Source: Caulobacteraceae bacterium (GTDB taxonomy: Bacteria > Pseudomonadota > Alphaproteobacteria > Caulobacterales > Caulobacteraceae). From it: a stretch of 64,000 nucleotides of DNA. The stretch is taken from positions 1-64,000 of the forward strand of contig JAIBAU010000002.1 of assembly GCA_019695035.1 (NCBI GenBank). The letters are read 5' to 3'. Both the position numbers and the translations under genes were made by a program. The notes under the pieces were generated by a model. That model worked only from the letters and a program-made list of their open reading frames with translations, was not told the DNA's origin and searched no databases. Below are positions 1 through 11,393 of the stretch, one piece after another (position 1 is the stretch's first letter; each line of letters begins with the position of its first letter).

Positions 1-12
1 CGCCGAATTCGG

Positions 13-42
13 ACGGCGCGCAGGTTCCTGCGCGCCGTTTTT
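13..42 (+). terminator. Rho-independent terminator at window start
   Basis: A perfect 12-bp stem (ACGGCGCGCAGG pairing with CCTGCGCGCCGT) with a minimal TT loop is followed directly by a run of five T (38-42). This is a textbook intrinsic terminator. It probably ends a plus-strand transcript that begins before the window, and it insulates the secreted-protein gene starting at 79. Confidence 0.85.
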
Positions 43-78
43 CGTTATGGTGGCGCTTCCGTTGAGGGGAGCCCACCC

Positions 79-663
79 ATGTACGTCCGCACCGCCCTGA
101 TCGCCGCCCTGCTGGCCGCCTCGGCCGGCAGCACCACCGCCGCCACCGGCACCGAGCCGGCCAGCGCCGCGCCCGCCTCGGCCCCGCCGCCCGCTGCGGC
201 GCCGGCCCCCGCCGCTCCGGCGCTGACGGTCACGGGCCTGGGCCCGCTGCGCATCGGCATGACCGACGCCGAGGCCCGCGCCGCCATCGGCGCCGCCAAT
301 ATCGAGAGCGACACCGGGACCGAGATTTCCGACAGCTGCACCGAGATCAAGCTGAAGGGGGCCTATCCGGGCGTCTATCTGATGATCAACGACGGCAAGC
401 TCAGCCGCATCAGCCTGTGGGAGGGCGCCACGCTGAAGACCGACCGGGGCGTCGGCGTCGGCGCCAGCCCTGAGCAGGTCATGGCCGCCTATCCCGGCAT
501 CCAGTCCTCGCCGCATGAGTACGAGGAGGCCCCGGCGCGCTACCTGACCTACTGGACGGCGCCCGAGAAGGAGGGCGTGCGCTTCGAGGTCGATCACACC
601 GGCAAGGTCAACGCCGTCCACGCCGGGGATTCGACCATCCAGTACGTGGAAGGCTGCGCCTGA
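79..663 (+). CDS. Secreted hypothetical protein, paralogue of the next gene
   Basis: This 194-residue protein has an N-terminal signal peptide (residues 1 to about 22, hydrophobic Ala/Leu core), an Ala/Pro-rich linker to about residue 50, then a compact domain. The domain opens with GLGPLRIGMTDAEARAAIG, has a Cys near residue 87 and ends in YVEGCA. The same opening (GLGP-RIGMT-AE), the RGVGVGA segment and the YVEGCA tail recur in the downstream gene, so the two are tandem duplicates. The ATG at 79 is preceded by GAGGGGAG, a good ribosome site. The two Cys residues could form a disulfide in the periplasm. I do not recognise a named function; the opening motif resembles small periplasmic domains that use an RIGMT-type turn. 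No catalytic residues are evident. Confidence 0.8.
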   Translation: MYVRTALIAALLAASAGSTTAATGTEPASAAPASAPPPAAAPAPAAPALTVTGLGPLRIGMTDAEARAAIGAANIESDTGTEISDSCTEIKLKGAYPGVYLMINDGKLSRISLWEGATLKTDRGVGVGASPEQVMAAYPGIQSSPHEYEEAPARYLTYWTAPEKEGVRFEVDHTGKVNAVHAGDSTIQYVEGCA

Positions 664-716
664 CGGAGCCGGACGCCCGCTGCGCCGTTTAGGCGGCTGA
701 CAATCCGGAGCCGACC

Positions 717-1286
717 ATGACCCTGCGCCTCGCCGCCGCCTCGCTGTTCGTCCTGTCCCTGGCCGCCTGCGGCCGGCCCGCCGAGGCGCCCGCACCCGCC
801 GCCCCCTCTGCGCCGCCGCCTCCCGCGCCGGCCCCGGCCGGGCCCGCGCTCACCTCCAAGGGGCTGGGTCCTATCCGGATCGGCATGACCGAGGCCGAGA
901 TCCGCGCCGCCGTCGGCGACGCCAGCCTCGAGCCCCCCGCCGCCCAGGCCTCCGAAGGCTGCGCGCAACTGAGGCTGAGGGGCGACTACCCCGGGGTGAT
1001 CCTGATGCTGGAGGAGGGGCGGCTGACCCGCATCGACCTCGACGACCGCTCCAGCGTGCGCACCGACCGCGGCGTGGGCGTGGGCGCCACCGTCGCCGAG
1101 GTCATGGCCGCCTATCCGCAAGCGGTCTCCAGCCCCCACAAGTATGTGGCCGCACCCGCCGCCTACCTGACCGCCTGGACGACGCCCGACCGCGAGGGGA
1201 CCGTCTTCGAGGTCGGGCAGGAGGGCAGGGTGGTGCTGATCCACGCCGGCGGCCCGTCGATCCAGTACGTCGAGGGCTGCGCCTGA
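717..1286 (+). CDS. Lipoprotein, tandem paralogue of upstream gene
   Basis: This 189-residue protein begins with a lipoprotein signal peptide ending in the lipobox LAAC (Cys18), followed by a Pro/Ala-rich tether to about residue 45. It is therefore probably anchored to a membrane from the periplasmic side, whereas its upstream paralogue appears to be freely secreted. The folded part (GLGPIRIGMTEAEIRAAVG, RGVGVGA, YVEGCA end) matches the upstream protein segment by segment. The gene lies 53 bases downstream in the same direction, so the pair may be co-transcribed. Function is unknown. The duplication with one soluble and one lipid-anchored form is the main feature. Confidence 0.8.
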   Translation: MTLRLAAASLFVLSLAACGRPAEAPAPAAPSAPPPPAPAPAGPALTSKGLGPIRIGMTEAEIRAAVGDASLEPPAAQASEGCAQLRLRGDYPGVILMLEEGRLTRIDLDDRSSVRTDRGVGVGATVAEVMAAYPQAVSSPHKYVAAPAAYLTAWTTPDREGTVFEVGQEGRVVLIHAGGPSIQYVEGCA

Positions 1287-2651
<1,365 letters not shown>

Positions 2652-2662
2652 GACCGAAAGCG

Positions 2663-2688
2663 GGCGCCCCCGCTCCGGCCGGGGCGCC
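2663..2688 (+). terminator. GC hairpin after enolase, possible terminator
   Basis: An 8-bp inverted repeat (GGCGCCCC at 2663-2670, GGGGCGCC at 2681-2688) with a 10-base loop lies 12 bases after the eno stop. No T-tract follows, so it may act as a weak or Rho-assisted terminator or as an mRNA 3'-stabilising hairpin. Confidence 0.45.
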
Positions 2689-2778
2689 AGCATTAACGCT
2701 TAAGCTACGCTTTCTTAAGCCTTTTCGCGTCATGCTTAAGGAGATGTTTCGGTACCGCTCAGAAAGGGCGACAGACGC

Positions 2779-3093
2779 GTGTTCACTCGTGCCAGGCCTT
2801 ACATCCCCACGGCCGTTTTCGCCCTCCTGATCCTTTACTTCTCCTTCCACGCCCTGACCGGCGACCGGGGAATGCTGACCGGCGCGGTGCGCGACCGCGT
2901 GCTGGCCGACCGCGCCGCACGGCTGGAGCAGTTGCGCGCCGAACGCCGTGAACTGGAGACCCGGGTGAAGCTGCTGCGCACCTCGCACCTGTCCCGCGAC
3001 CTGCTGGAGGAGCGGGCCCGCGTGCTGCTCGGCTACAGCGACCCGCGCGACTATGTGATCCGTGTTCAGGACCTCCGGCCCACGCGTTCCTGA
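2779..3093 (+). CDS. ftsB: Septum formation initiator, FtsB/DivIC family
   Basis: This 104-residue bitopic protein has a short cytoplasmic N-terminus, one membrane helix (about residues 8-24, IPTAVFALLILYFSFHAL) and an extracytoplasmic coiled coil (about residues 38-80, rich in Leu/Glu/Arg heptads such as LEQLRAERRELETRVKLL). The C-terminal part includes ARVLLGYSDPRDYVI, typical of the alphaproteobacterial FtsB/DivIC form. In the divisome this family bridges FtsL and FtsQ. The GTG start at 2779 places the helix correctly. Its position between eno and pdhA is conserved in related genomes. The upstream gap contains three CTTAAG hexamers, reported separately. Confidence 0.85.
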   Translation: MFTRARPYIPTAVFALLILYFSFHALTGDRGMLTGAVRDRVLADRAARLEQLRAERRELETRVKLLRTSHLSRDLLEERARVLLGYSDPRDYVIRVQDLRPTRS

Positions 3094-3148
3094 ATTCCCT
3101 TTTCCGTCGAGCCTTGCTAAGCCCGCCGCCTGACTCCCGGGAGGTAGC

Positions 3149-4192
3149 ATGGCGCGCGCGGCCAAGGCGGCGGAAACGCCCAAGAAGAGCGGAAAATCAA
3201 AGCCCAACGGCACGAGCCTGACGAACGGCCCGACCGACAAGGCCGAACTGCTGGAGTTCTACCGCCAGATGCTGCTCATCCGCCGCTTCGAGGAGCGCGC
3301 GGGCCAGCTCTACGGCATGGGCCTGATCGGCGGCTTCTGCCACCTCTACATCGGCCAGGAAGCCGTGGCCGTCGGCATGCAGTCGGTGTTCAAGAAGGGC
3401 GACGAGGTGATCACCGCCTACCGCGACCACGGCCACATGCTGGCCTGCGGCATGGACCCGCGCGAGGTCATGGCCGAGCTGACCGGCCGCTCGGGCGGCT
3501 CTTCCAAGGGGAAGGGCGGCTCGATGCACATGTTCTCGATCGAGGCAGGCTTCTTCGGCGGCCACGGCATCGTCGGCGCGCAGGTGTCGCTCGGCACCGG
3601 CCTGGCGCTGGCCAACGCCTATCGCCAGAACGACGCCGTCAGCTTCACCTACTTCGGCGACGGCGCGGCCAACCAGGGCCAGGTCTACGAGAGCTTCAAC
3701 ATGGCCGCGGTCTGGAAGCTGCCGGTCATCTACGTGATCGAGAACAACCAGTACGCCATGGGCACCGCCATCCAGCGCTCGACCTCGGAGACCGAGCTCT
3801 ACAAGCGCGGAATTTCCTTCAATATTCCTGGCGAAGCTGTTGATGGAATGGATGTTTATGCTGTCCGCGAAGCCGCCCAGCGCGCCGTTGACCGGGCCCG
3901 CCGCGGCGACGGTCCCACCATCCTCGAGATGAAGACCTATCGCTACCGCGGCCACTCCATGTCCGATCCCGCCAAGTACCGGACCAAGGAAGAGGTGGAT
4001 GAGGTCAAGAAGACCCGCGATCCCATCGACCATCTCAAGCAGCTGATGGCGCGGGCGGGCGTTTCCGATCTCGAGGTCAGGAAGGTGGACGAGGACGTCA
4101 AGGCCATCGTCCTCGACGCGGTCGAGTTCGCCCAGACCAGTCCCGAGCCCGATCCCTCCGAACTGCTCACCGAAGTCTACCTGGAAGCCTGA
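3149..4192 (+). CDS. pdhA: Pyruvate dehydrogenase E1 component, alpha subunit
   Basis: This 347-residue E1-alpha binds thiamine diphosphate and, with E1-beta, decarboxylates pyruvate and acetylates the lipoyl arm. Visible landmarks are the N-terminal RRFEERAGQLYGMG, the HxxY-type GFCHLYIGQEA, the ThDP motif GDGAANQGQVYESFNMA ending in the ENNQYAMGT segment, and the loop YRYRGHSMSDP that carries the conserved Ser. The first 35 residues are a low-complexity Lys/Pro/Ser extension. A strong ribosome site (GGGAGGT) precedes the ATG. The TGA overlaps the ATG of the next gene (TGATG). A local drop in GC around 3809-3871 is reported as a finding. Confidence 0.96.
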   Translation: MARAAKAAETPKKSGKSKPNGTSLTNGPTDKAELLEFYRQMLLIRRFEERAGQLYGMGLIGGFCHLYIGQEAVAVGMQSVFKKGDEVITAYRDHGHMLACGMDPREVMAELTGRSGGSSKGKGGSMHMFSIEAGFFGGHGIVGAQVSLGTGLALANAYRQNDAVSFTYFGDGAANQGQVYESFNMAAVWKLPVIYVIENNQYAMGTAIQRSTSETELYKRGISFNIPGEAVDGMDVYAVREAAQRAVDRARRGDGPTILEMKTYRYRGHSMSDPAKYRTKEEVDEVKKTRDPIDHLKQLMARAGVSDLEVRKVDEDVKAIVLDAVEFAQTSPEPDPSELLTEVYLEA

Positions 4193-4665
4193 TGCCCCAA
4201 CGCGAGCGCCTGCATTCGAACTGGGGCTATTTCGCCGTGGTCTACACCGGCATGGCGCTGGCCATGGGCGCGGCGTCGCTGCTGCTGGACGTGCTGTTCC
4301 AGGTCACCGGCGCCCAGATCGGCCTGACCATCGGCGGCTTCATCGCCGCCGCCATCCTGGCCGGCCTGCGCTACGTGCGGGCGCACGGCAATGTCTGGAC
4401 GGGGCGCGAGCGCCATCATCTGGCGCTGGCCTACGCCTTCACCTCCTTCGTCGTCTCGGCCGTGGTGATGAGCGGCGTCAGCCTGGCCATCTTCGTGATC
4501 GAGGGGCAGATCGACGAGCTGCTGACGCCCCTGGGCCACCCGGACTTCTACATCTTCCTGGGCATCTCGCTGGCCGTGGGTCTGCTGATCTACTACCTGC
4601 TCGCCCGCTTCGCCCTCTTCGTCGTCGACCGCGCCGCGCACGCCGGCGCCGGACAACCTCAATGA
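4192..4665 (+). CDS. Small integral membrane protein of unknown function
   Basis: This 157-residue protein has four predicted membrane helices (around residues 12-35, 42-61, 80-105 and 122-143) and short polar termini. Its start codon overlaps the pdhA stop, so translation is coupled to E1-alpha, and it ends 31 bases before pdhB. No catalytic motif is visible and I do not recognise the family. Its position inside the pyruvate dehydrogenase cluster makes a shared transcript nearly certain, but nothing in the sequence ties it to pyruvate metabolism. It could be a passenger gene. Confidence 0.8.
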   Translation: MPQRERLHSNWGYFAVVYTGMALAMGAASLLLDVLFQVTGAQIGLTIGGFIAAAILAGLRYVRAHGNVWTGRERHHLALAYAFTSFVVSAVVMSGVSLAIFVIEGQIDELLTPLGHPDFYIFLGISLAVGLLIYYLLARFALFVVDRAAHAGAGQPQ

Positions 4666-4696
4666 CCCTTCAAGACCGTTCGAGCGGAACCGCCCG

Positions 4697-6082
4697 ATGA
4701 CCGACATCCTGATGCCCGCGCTCTCCCCGACCATGGAAGAGGGCTCCCTGACCAAGTGGCACATCAAGCCGGGCGACGACGTCAGCGCCGGTCAGGTGAT
4801 CGCCGAGATCGAGACCGACAAGGCGACCATGGAGGTCGAGGCCGTCGACGAGGGCAAGGTCGAGGAGATCCTTGTCCCCGAGGGGACGGAGGGCGTGAAG
4901 GTCAACACCCCGATCGCCCGCCTGGCCGGCGGCGGCGGTTCGGCCGCCAGGGCCCCGGCCAGATCGGAACCGGCGTCCTCGGGCGATCCCGAAAAGCAGG
5001 CGCCGGAGGCGGCGTCGACCCAGCCGGAGGGCGAGGGGCCCGCGCCCGTCGCCGCCCGCACCGAGCTGCGCGATCCGGACATTCCCGCGGATGCGAAGAT
5101 GGTGCGCACCACGGTGCGCGACGCCTTGCGCGACGCCATGGCCGAGGAGATGCGTCGGGACCCCGACGTCTTCCTCATGGGCGAGGAGGTCGCCCAGTAC
5201 CAGGGCGCCTACAAGGTCAGCCGGGAACTGCTGCAGGAGTTCGGCGAGCGCCGGGTCATCGACACCCCGATCACCGAGCACGGCTTCGCGGGCATGGGCG
5301 TGGGCGCCGCCATGGCGGGCCTGAAGCCGATCGTCGAGTTCATGACCTGGAACTTCGCCATGCAGGCCATCGACCAGATCATCAACTCCGCCGCCAAGAC
5401 GCTCTACATGTCGGGCGGCCAGATCAAGTCGTCGATCGTTTTCCGCGGCCCGAACGGCGCCGCCAGCCGGGTCGCCGCCCAGCACAGCCAGGACTACTCG
5501 GCGTGGTACGCCAATGTGCCCGGCCTGAAGGTGGTCGCCCCTTACGACGCGGCCGACGCCAAGGGCTTGCTGAAGGCCGCCATCCGCGATCCGAACCCGG
5601 TCGTCTTCCTCGAGCACGAGATGATGTACGGCATCGAGTTCGACGTGCCCGACGTCGAGGACTACGTGCTTCCGATCGGCAAGGCCCGTGTCCGTCGCGA
5701 AGGGTCAGACGTCACCATCACGGCCCACTCGCGCATGGTCGGCCTGGCGCTCAAGGCGGCCGAGGAACTGGCGGCCGAGGGGATCGAGGCCGAGGTCGTC
5801 GACCTCCGCACCCTGCGTCCGCTGGACCATGAGACGGTCGTCGAGAGCGTGAAGAAGACCAACCGACTGGTCACGGTGGAGGAGGGCTGGGGTCCGATGG
5901 GCGTCGGCGCCGAAGTGGCTGCGCGAGTCGTTGAACACGCCTTCGACTATCTCGATGCGCCGCCCCTGCGCGTCCATCAGGTCGACGCGCCCATGCCCTA
6001 CGCCGCCAACCTCGAAGCGCTGTCCCTGCCATCGGTCGAGAAGATCGTCGCGGCGGTGAAGAGCGTCACCTACCGGGACTGA
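4697..6082 (+). CDS. pdhB: Pyruvate dehydrogenase E1 beta subunit with N-terminal lipoyl domain
   Basis: This 461-residue protein has a biotinyl/lipoyl domain at residues 1-76, with the modified Lys in [13 protein letters not shown] flexible Ala/Pro/Glu-rich linker (about 77-130) is followed by the transketolase-like E1-beta module (about 135-461) with [41 protein letters not shown] and the C-terminal transketolase domain ([14 protein letters not shown]). A lipoyl domain on E1-beta is a known alphaproteobacterial arrangement and gives the complex extra swinging arms besides those of E2. The first 75 codons are close to those of pdhC, including 50 identical bases, which points to intragenomic duplication or conversion. 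Confidence 0.95.
   Translation: MTDILMPALSPTMEEGSLTKWHIKPGDDVSAGQVIAEIETDKATMEVEAVDEGKVEEILVPEGTEGVKVNTPIARLAGGGGSAARAPARSEPASSGDPEKQAPEAASTQPEGEGPAPVAARTELRDPDIPADAKMVRTTVRDALRDAMAEEMRRDPDVFLMGEEVAQYQGAYKVSRELLQEFGERRVIDTPITEHGFAGMGVGAAMAGLKPIVEFMTWNFAMQAIDQIINSAAKTLYMSGGQIKSSIVFRGPNGAASRVAAQHSQDYSAWYANVPGLKVVAPYDAADAKGLLKAAIRDPNPVVFLEHEMMYGIEFDVPDVEDYVLPIGKARVRREGSDVTITAHSRMVGLALKAAEELAAEGIEAEVVDLRTLRPLDHETVVESVKKTNRLVTVEEGWGPMGVGAEVAARVVEHAFDYLDAPPLRVHQVDAPMPYAANLEALSLPSVEKIVAAVKSVTYRD
4793..4842 (+). repeat. Lipoyl-domain direct repeat, copy 1 (in pdhB)
   Basis: Fifty bases around the lipoyl-lysine codon are identical to 6896-6945 in pdhC. The similarity extends with scattered differences over about 225 bases from each start codon. 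The identical core encodes the same residues around the modified Lys. Confidence 0.85.
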
Positions 6083-6085
6083 TCC

Positions 6086-6397
6086 ATGTCTGAGAAACCT
6101 GAGAAGAATGCGCCCCTGAAGACCTTCCCGACCCCGGAGAAGGTGCTGAAGGACCCCAAGGCCGTGGCCATCCTCAGCGCCTGGATCGCCGAGGGCCAGC
6201 TGCAGCTCGCCGCCCAGCGCACCTTTGAACGGCCCGAGATGTGGGGCCAGTTCCTGATGGACCTCGCGAAGCACGCCTCCATGATGTACGCGCAGCAGGG
6301 CGTCATGAGCCAACCCGAGGCGATGACGCGCATCCTGGGCGTCCTGTCGCGCCACACGGGCGGTCACATGGACTCGGGTCAGACGACGATCCTATGA
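6086..6397 (+). CDS. DUF5076-like small protein in the PDH cluster
   Basis: This 103-residue protein lies between pdhB and the GFA gene, starting 3 bases after the pdhB stop and overlapping the next start (ATGA). It has no signal peptide or membrane segment. The sequence is largely helical, with a conserved-looking core (AILSAWIAEGQLQLAAQ, ERPEMWGQFLMDLAKHASMMYAQQG). It resembles the short DUF5076 proteins found in Caulobacterales genomes, recognised from memory of the family rather than by search. Function is unknown. The tight spacing indicates one operon with pdhB and pdhC. Confidence 0.75.
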   Translation: MSEKPEKNAPLKTFPTPEKVLKDPKAVAILSAWIAEGQLQLAAQRTFERPEMWGQFLMDLAKHASMMYAQQGVMSQPEAMTRILGVLSRHTGGHMDSGQTTIL

Positions 6398-6795
6398 GCA
6401 GCGGCGACCTGACATGGCGGGCGGGCGGTTGCCACTGCGGCGCGGTGCGGTTCGAGGCGAACCTGCCGGCGGTCGTCGAGGCGCAGACCTGCAACTGCTC
6501 CATGTGCGAGAAGCTGGGCTATGTGCACATCATCGTGCCGGAAAGCCGCTTCCGCCTGACCTCCGGTCAGGACGCCATCACGACCTACACCTTCAACACC
6601 GGCGTGGCGAAGCACACCTTCTGCAGGCACTGCGGCGTGAAGAGCTTCTACCGCCCCCGCTCGAACCCCGACGGCTGGTCGGTGAACGCGCGCTGCCTGG
6701 ACGACCCCGACGCCCTCGACATCCGCATCGAGGCCTTCGACGGCCGGAACTGGGAGGCGAACGCGGCCTCTCTCGCCCACCTCTCGCAGGACTGA
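6394..6795 (+). CDS. GFA/CENP-V family zinc-binding protein
   Basis: This 133-residue protein of the GFA (glutathione-dependent formaldehyde-activating, CENP-V) fold has the family's Cys clusters: CHC near residue 14 ([10 protein letters not shown]), CNCSMC near residue 33 and FCRHCG near residue 75. These bind two zinc ions. Family members are often annotated as S-(hydroxymethyl)glutathione synthase, but few are proven and many have unknown substrates. The ATG at 6394 overlaps the previous stop by four bases (ATGA); longer in-frame starts would run deep into the upstream gene. It ends 4 bases before pdhC, so it is co-transcribed with the PDH genes. Confidence 0.85.
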   Translation: MSSGDLTWRAGGCHCGAVRFEANLPAVVEAQTCNCSMCEKLGYVHIIVPESRFRLTSGQDAITTYTFNTGVAKHTFCRHCGVKSFYRPRSNPDGWSVNARCLDDPDALDIRIEAFDGRNWEANAASLAHLSQD

Positions 6796-6799
6796 GACC

Positions 6800-8062
6800 A
6801 TGACCGACATCCTCATGCCCGCCCTGTCGCCGACCATGGAGGAAGGCGTGCTGGCCAAATGGCACATCAAGCCGGGCGATACCGTCGAGGCCGGCCAGGT
6901 GATCGCCGAGATCGAGACCGACAAGGCGACCATGGAGGTCGAGGCTGTCGACGAGGGCGAGGTCTCCGACATCCTCGTGCCGGAAGGGACCGAGGGCGTG
7001 AAGGTCAACACCCCGATCGCACGCCTGAAGGGCGGCGCCGCGCCGGCCCGGGCTCCGGCCAAGGCTGATGCGCCCGAGGCCCAGGCCGCGCCCGCCGCCG
7101 AGGCTCCCAGGGCGGCCGCTCCGGCCGCCGCCCCTGCGCCAGCCGTCAAGGCCAACGGCGCCGGCGGCGCGCGCATCTTCGCCTCTCCGCTGGCGCGCCG
7201 GATCGCGGCCCAGAACGGCGTCGACCTGAAGGCCGTCAAAGGCACCGGCCCGCACGGACGCATCGTGAAGGCCGACGTCGAGAAGGCCCCGAGGGGCGCC
7301 GCCTCCCCCGCGGCCGCCACGCGTGGCGAAGCGCGCCAGGCGCTGTCGCTGGAGCAGCAGGGGATCCCTGCCGGCAGCTACGACCTCATCCCGCTGGACG
7401 GCATGCGCAAGGCGATCGCCCGCCGCCTGACCGACAGCTTCCGCGACGTGCCGCACTTCCCCCTGACCATCGACCTCGAGATCGACGGCCTGCTCGCCGC
7501 GCGCCAGAAGATCAACGCTGTGCTCGAGGCGAGCGGTGTGAAGGTGTCGGTCAACGACATCGTCATCAAGGCGGCCGCCATGGCCCTGAAGGCCGTGCCG
7601 GAGGCCAACGCGAGCTACACGCCGGAAGGCATCGCCATGCACCACCACGCCGACGTGGCCATGGCCGTGGCCATCGACGGCGGGCTGATCACCCCCATCA
7701 TCCGCGCGGCGGAAACCAAGTCCCTCTCGCAGATCGCCACCGAGACCAAGGACCTGGCGAGGCGCGCGCGGGACCGCAAGCTGAAGCCGGAGGAGTTCCA
7801 GGGCGGCACCTTCTCGGTGTCCAACCTGGGCATGTTCGGCATCACGTCCTTCGCCTCGATCATCAATGAACCACAGGGCGCCATCATGAGCGTCGGCGCG
7901 GGCGAGCAACGACCCGTCGTCAAGAACGGCCAGCTGGCCGTCGCGACAGTGATGACCGTGACCCTGACCTGCGACCATCGCGTCGTGGACGGCGCCGTCG
8001 GCGCCAGGTTCCTGCAGTCGTTCAAGGCGATGCTCGAAGACCCGGTGACCATGCTAGCCTGA
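6800..8062 (+). CDS. pdhC: Dihydrolipoyllysine acetyltransferase, PDH E2
   Basis: This 420-residue E2 transfers the acetyl group from lipoate to CoA and forms the core of the PDH complex. One lipoyl domain occupies residues 1-76 (lipoyl Lys in ETDKATMEV). A long Ala/Pro linker follows, then the peripheral-subunit-binding domain (about 128-165, [18 protein letters not shown] to GRIVKADVE) and the catalytic CAT domain (about 195-420). The CAT domain has the DVPHFPLT segment and the terminal active-site motif [12 protein letters not shown] with its catalytic His. Only one lipoyl domain is present, and the E1-beta subunit carries another. The start has ribosome site GGACTGAGACC with modest complementarity. 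Confidence 0.96.
   Translation: MTDILMPALSPTMEEGVLAKWHIKPGDTVEAGQVIAEIETDKATMEVEAVDEGEVSDILVPEGTEGVKVNTPIARLKGGAAPARAPAKADAPEAQAAPAAEAPRAAAPAAAPAPAVKANGAGGARIFASPLARRIAAQNGVDLKAVKGTGPHGRIVKADVEKAPRGAASPAAATRGEARQALSLEQQGIPAGSYDLIPLDGMRKAIARRLTDSFRDVPHFPLTIDLEIDGLLAARQKINAVLEASGVKVSVNDIVIKAAAMALKAVPEANASYTPEGIAMHHHADVAMAVAIDGGLITPIIRAAETKSLSQIATETKDLARRARDRKLKPEEFQGGTFSVSNLGMFGITSFASIINEPQGAIMSVGAGEQRPVVKNGQLAVATVMTVTLTCDHRVVDGAVGARFLQSFKAMLEDPVTMLA
6896..6945 (+). repeat. Lipoyl-domain direct repeat, copy 2 (in pdhC)
   Basis: This is the second member of the 50-base identical pair with 4793-4842. It encodes the stretch around the lipoylated Lys. Confidence 0.85.
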
Positions 8063-8085
8063 GACGCGCCTTAAGGGGGACGGGG

Positions 8086-9117
8086 TTGGCCAAGGCGGTC
8101 GCGAGCTCAGGGAAGGCGGCGCGCAAGCCGGCCGCGCCGAAGCGTCCTCGCCGCAAGCCCGCCGCAGCGACGCCGGTCTCCGCCGACGCGCCGGCGCTCC
8201 CGCCCTGCCGCCGCTGCGCGGCGCCGATGAGCGGCCGGTTTTGCGCCGCCTGCGGAATGGACAGCCGCCGCCATCGCCGTCGCTGGGGCGAACTGGTCAG
8301 CGACTTTCTCGACACCTTCTACGAGGTCGCCGTGCATGCGCCGCGGACCCTCGTGGCGCTGTTCGCCCGCCCACAGGAACTGGTGGTCGGCCTGCGGGAC
8401 GGGGATCATCGCTACCCGACCCCGTTCAAGCTCTACGTGACGGCCTCGGCTATCTTCTTCCTGTTCCTGGCGGTCTCGAGCGTCTCGATCTACCAGGTGT
8501 TCGTGCACCGGGTTCCCGGCGAACCGCTGGCGGTGACCGCCTACATGGACCGCATCGAGGCCCGCGGCTACTGGCTCGAGGACCGCTTCCTCCACCGCCG
8601 GGCCGACGTGCCGCGGGACGCGGATCTGGTTCGGGTGCTGACCGAGGCGCGGGACGCCTCGCCCAACCCGAACTTCAAGGTGAGCCTGGAGCTGGTCCGT
8701 CGGCTCGCGGACGATCCCGCCTTCATCAACGAGGACGTCGAGGCTTGGGCGCCGCGGGCGCTCTGGCTGCTGATGCCGCTCTATGCGCTGCTGCTCTCGC
8801 CCCTGTTCCGGCGCGCGCCCTACCTCACCGACCACTTCATCTTCGCGGTCTGGGCGCACACCACGCTCTACCTGCTGCTGATCCTGGGCGCGCTCTGGAA
8901 CATGGCTGGCATGATGTACGGCCTGGGCGTCGCCCTGGCGCTCTATCAAGTCTACCTGACCGTCGGCCTGCGGGCCTACTACGGCGCCGGTTGGACGGGA
9001 GCGGCCATCAAGGGCGCCGTGCACTCCGCCCTCTATGCGGTGCTGTGCTGGCTGCCGGTCATCGTCATCTTCTTCATCGCCCAGATCGCCCGCCTCATGT
9101 CCGGAGGCGGCGAGTGA
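8086..9117 (+). CDS. DUF3667 family membrane protein with zinc ribbon
   Basis: This 343-residue protein starts with a basic Lys/Ala/Pro-rich region and a four-Cys zinc ribbon (CRRCAAPMSGRFCAACGMD, about residues 44-62), the hallmark of DUF3667. An amphipathic stretch and several membrane helices follow (about 125-145, 225-245, 255-280, 282-300 and 312-340). Start is TTG at 8086, preceded by AAGGGGGA. Family members sit in the inner membrane of many proteobacteria and have no established role. It lies 23 bases after pdhC in the same direction and may be read through from the PDH operon. Confidence 0.8.
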   Translation: MAKAVASSGKAARKPAAPKRPRRKPAAATPVSADAPALPPCRRCAAPMSGRFCAACGMDSRRHRRRWGELVSDFLDTFYEVAVHAPRTLVALFARPQELVVGLRDGDHRYPTPFKLYVTASAIFFLFLAVSSVSIYQVFVHRVPGEPLAVTAYMDRIEARGYWLEDRFLHRRADVPRDADLVRVLTEARDASPNPNFKVSLELVRRLADDPAFINEDVEAWAPRALWLLMPLYALLLSPLFRRAPYLTDHFIFAVWAHTTLYLLLILGALWNMAGMMYGLGVALALYQVYLTVGLRAYYGAGWTGAAIKGAVHSALYAVLCWLPVIVIFFIAQIARLMSGGGE

Positions 9118-9239
9118 AGGGCGGCGCCGGCCCGGCGGCGGTCCAATAGGGCCCCAATGAAGGCCAAGCAGTCGGCCAGATGCTTGCAACCGGTAGAGTT
9201 ATCACCCCAGATCGGATGGAATTCCTTTGGGGGGCGAAC

Positions 9240-9638
9240 ATGGCCGCTTCTAGCAAAGTCCGACTGGCGTTCCTGGCGCTTCTTCCGGCGCTTGTCTTCG
9301 CGGTCCCGGTCAAGGCCGAAACCTGGGTCGAGATCGGTCAGCACTCCGTTGCCTGGTACGGCGCGATGTGCGTCGACCGCGACTCGCTTCGTTATGATCA
9401 AGGCCGCCGGGTCTTCGAGGTCGACACGTGTCGCGCGCCGGGCGGAAGCCTGAGCCGCCACCCCGACCTCTTCCGCGTCGATTGCTCGCAGGACCTCAAC
9501 CGCCCGTTTTTCCTGGAAAAGTGGACCTCGGACGGCTGGGCCAGCACGGACATCTATGCGGAATCCCTGGCCGACAGCCAACCCGAGGACCCGGCGTCCT
9601 ATCACGGCGGGGCCGCTCGCTACGCCTGCAGCCACTAG
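9240..9638 (+). CDS. Small secreted protein of unknown function
   Basis: This 132-residue exported protein has a clear signal peptide (residues 1-25, hydrophobic core LAFLALLPALVFAV, cleavage likely after VKA). The mature domain of about 107 residues contains four Cys, suggesting two disulfides, and aromatic-rich segments (WVEIGQHSVAWYG). I chose the ATG at 9240 because it follows a strong G-rich ribosome site (TTTGGGGGGC) and puts the signal peptide at the N-terminus; in-frame ATGs at 9180 and 9216 would add a non-hydrophobic leader. No family recognised. Confidence 0.75.
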   Translation: MAASSKVRLAFLALLPALVFAVPVKAETWVEIGQHSVAWYGAMCVDRDSLRYDQGRRVFEVDTCRAPGGSLSRHPDLFRVDCSQDLNRPFFLEKWTSDGWASTDIYAESLADSQPEDPASYHGGAARYACSH

Positions 9639-9855
9639 GAGCGGCAGGGCAGGCGATCCGGGAAGAGCCGCCGCTCAGACTGACCGGCGCTGCGGCTGAC
9701 GCGCGGCGTCGGACCCGGCGATCCGCTCCCGCCGCGGTCGCCCGCGCCGGCCTGCGGCGTCGACTTTGGCGCCGGAAGAAGCATTCCCCCGCGCGCCCGG
9801 TTTCGCAGCCGTCCGGAAAGGGCTAACAAGCCCCGCCAATCAGGGAGACTTCCGC

Positions 9856-11259
<1,404 letters not shown>

Positions 11260-11393
11260 GGGCTCATCCGACCGCAATACTGGGTGTTGTGGCCGCGTTT
11301 CGGGGTGGCCTGACCTTGATTGGTATATAAAGAGACCGGAATAATCGACTGTTTTCCATAGAGTCTCTGATTGTAATGCGACGGAATTGGTCG

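Noticed and set aside
2693-2740. Possible CtrA binding site before ftsB
   Set aside because: The TTAA words are spaced 3, 11 and 17 bases apart, never the 7 required for TTAA-N7-TTAA.
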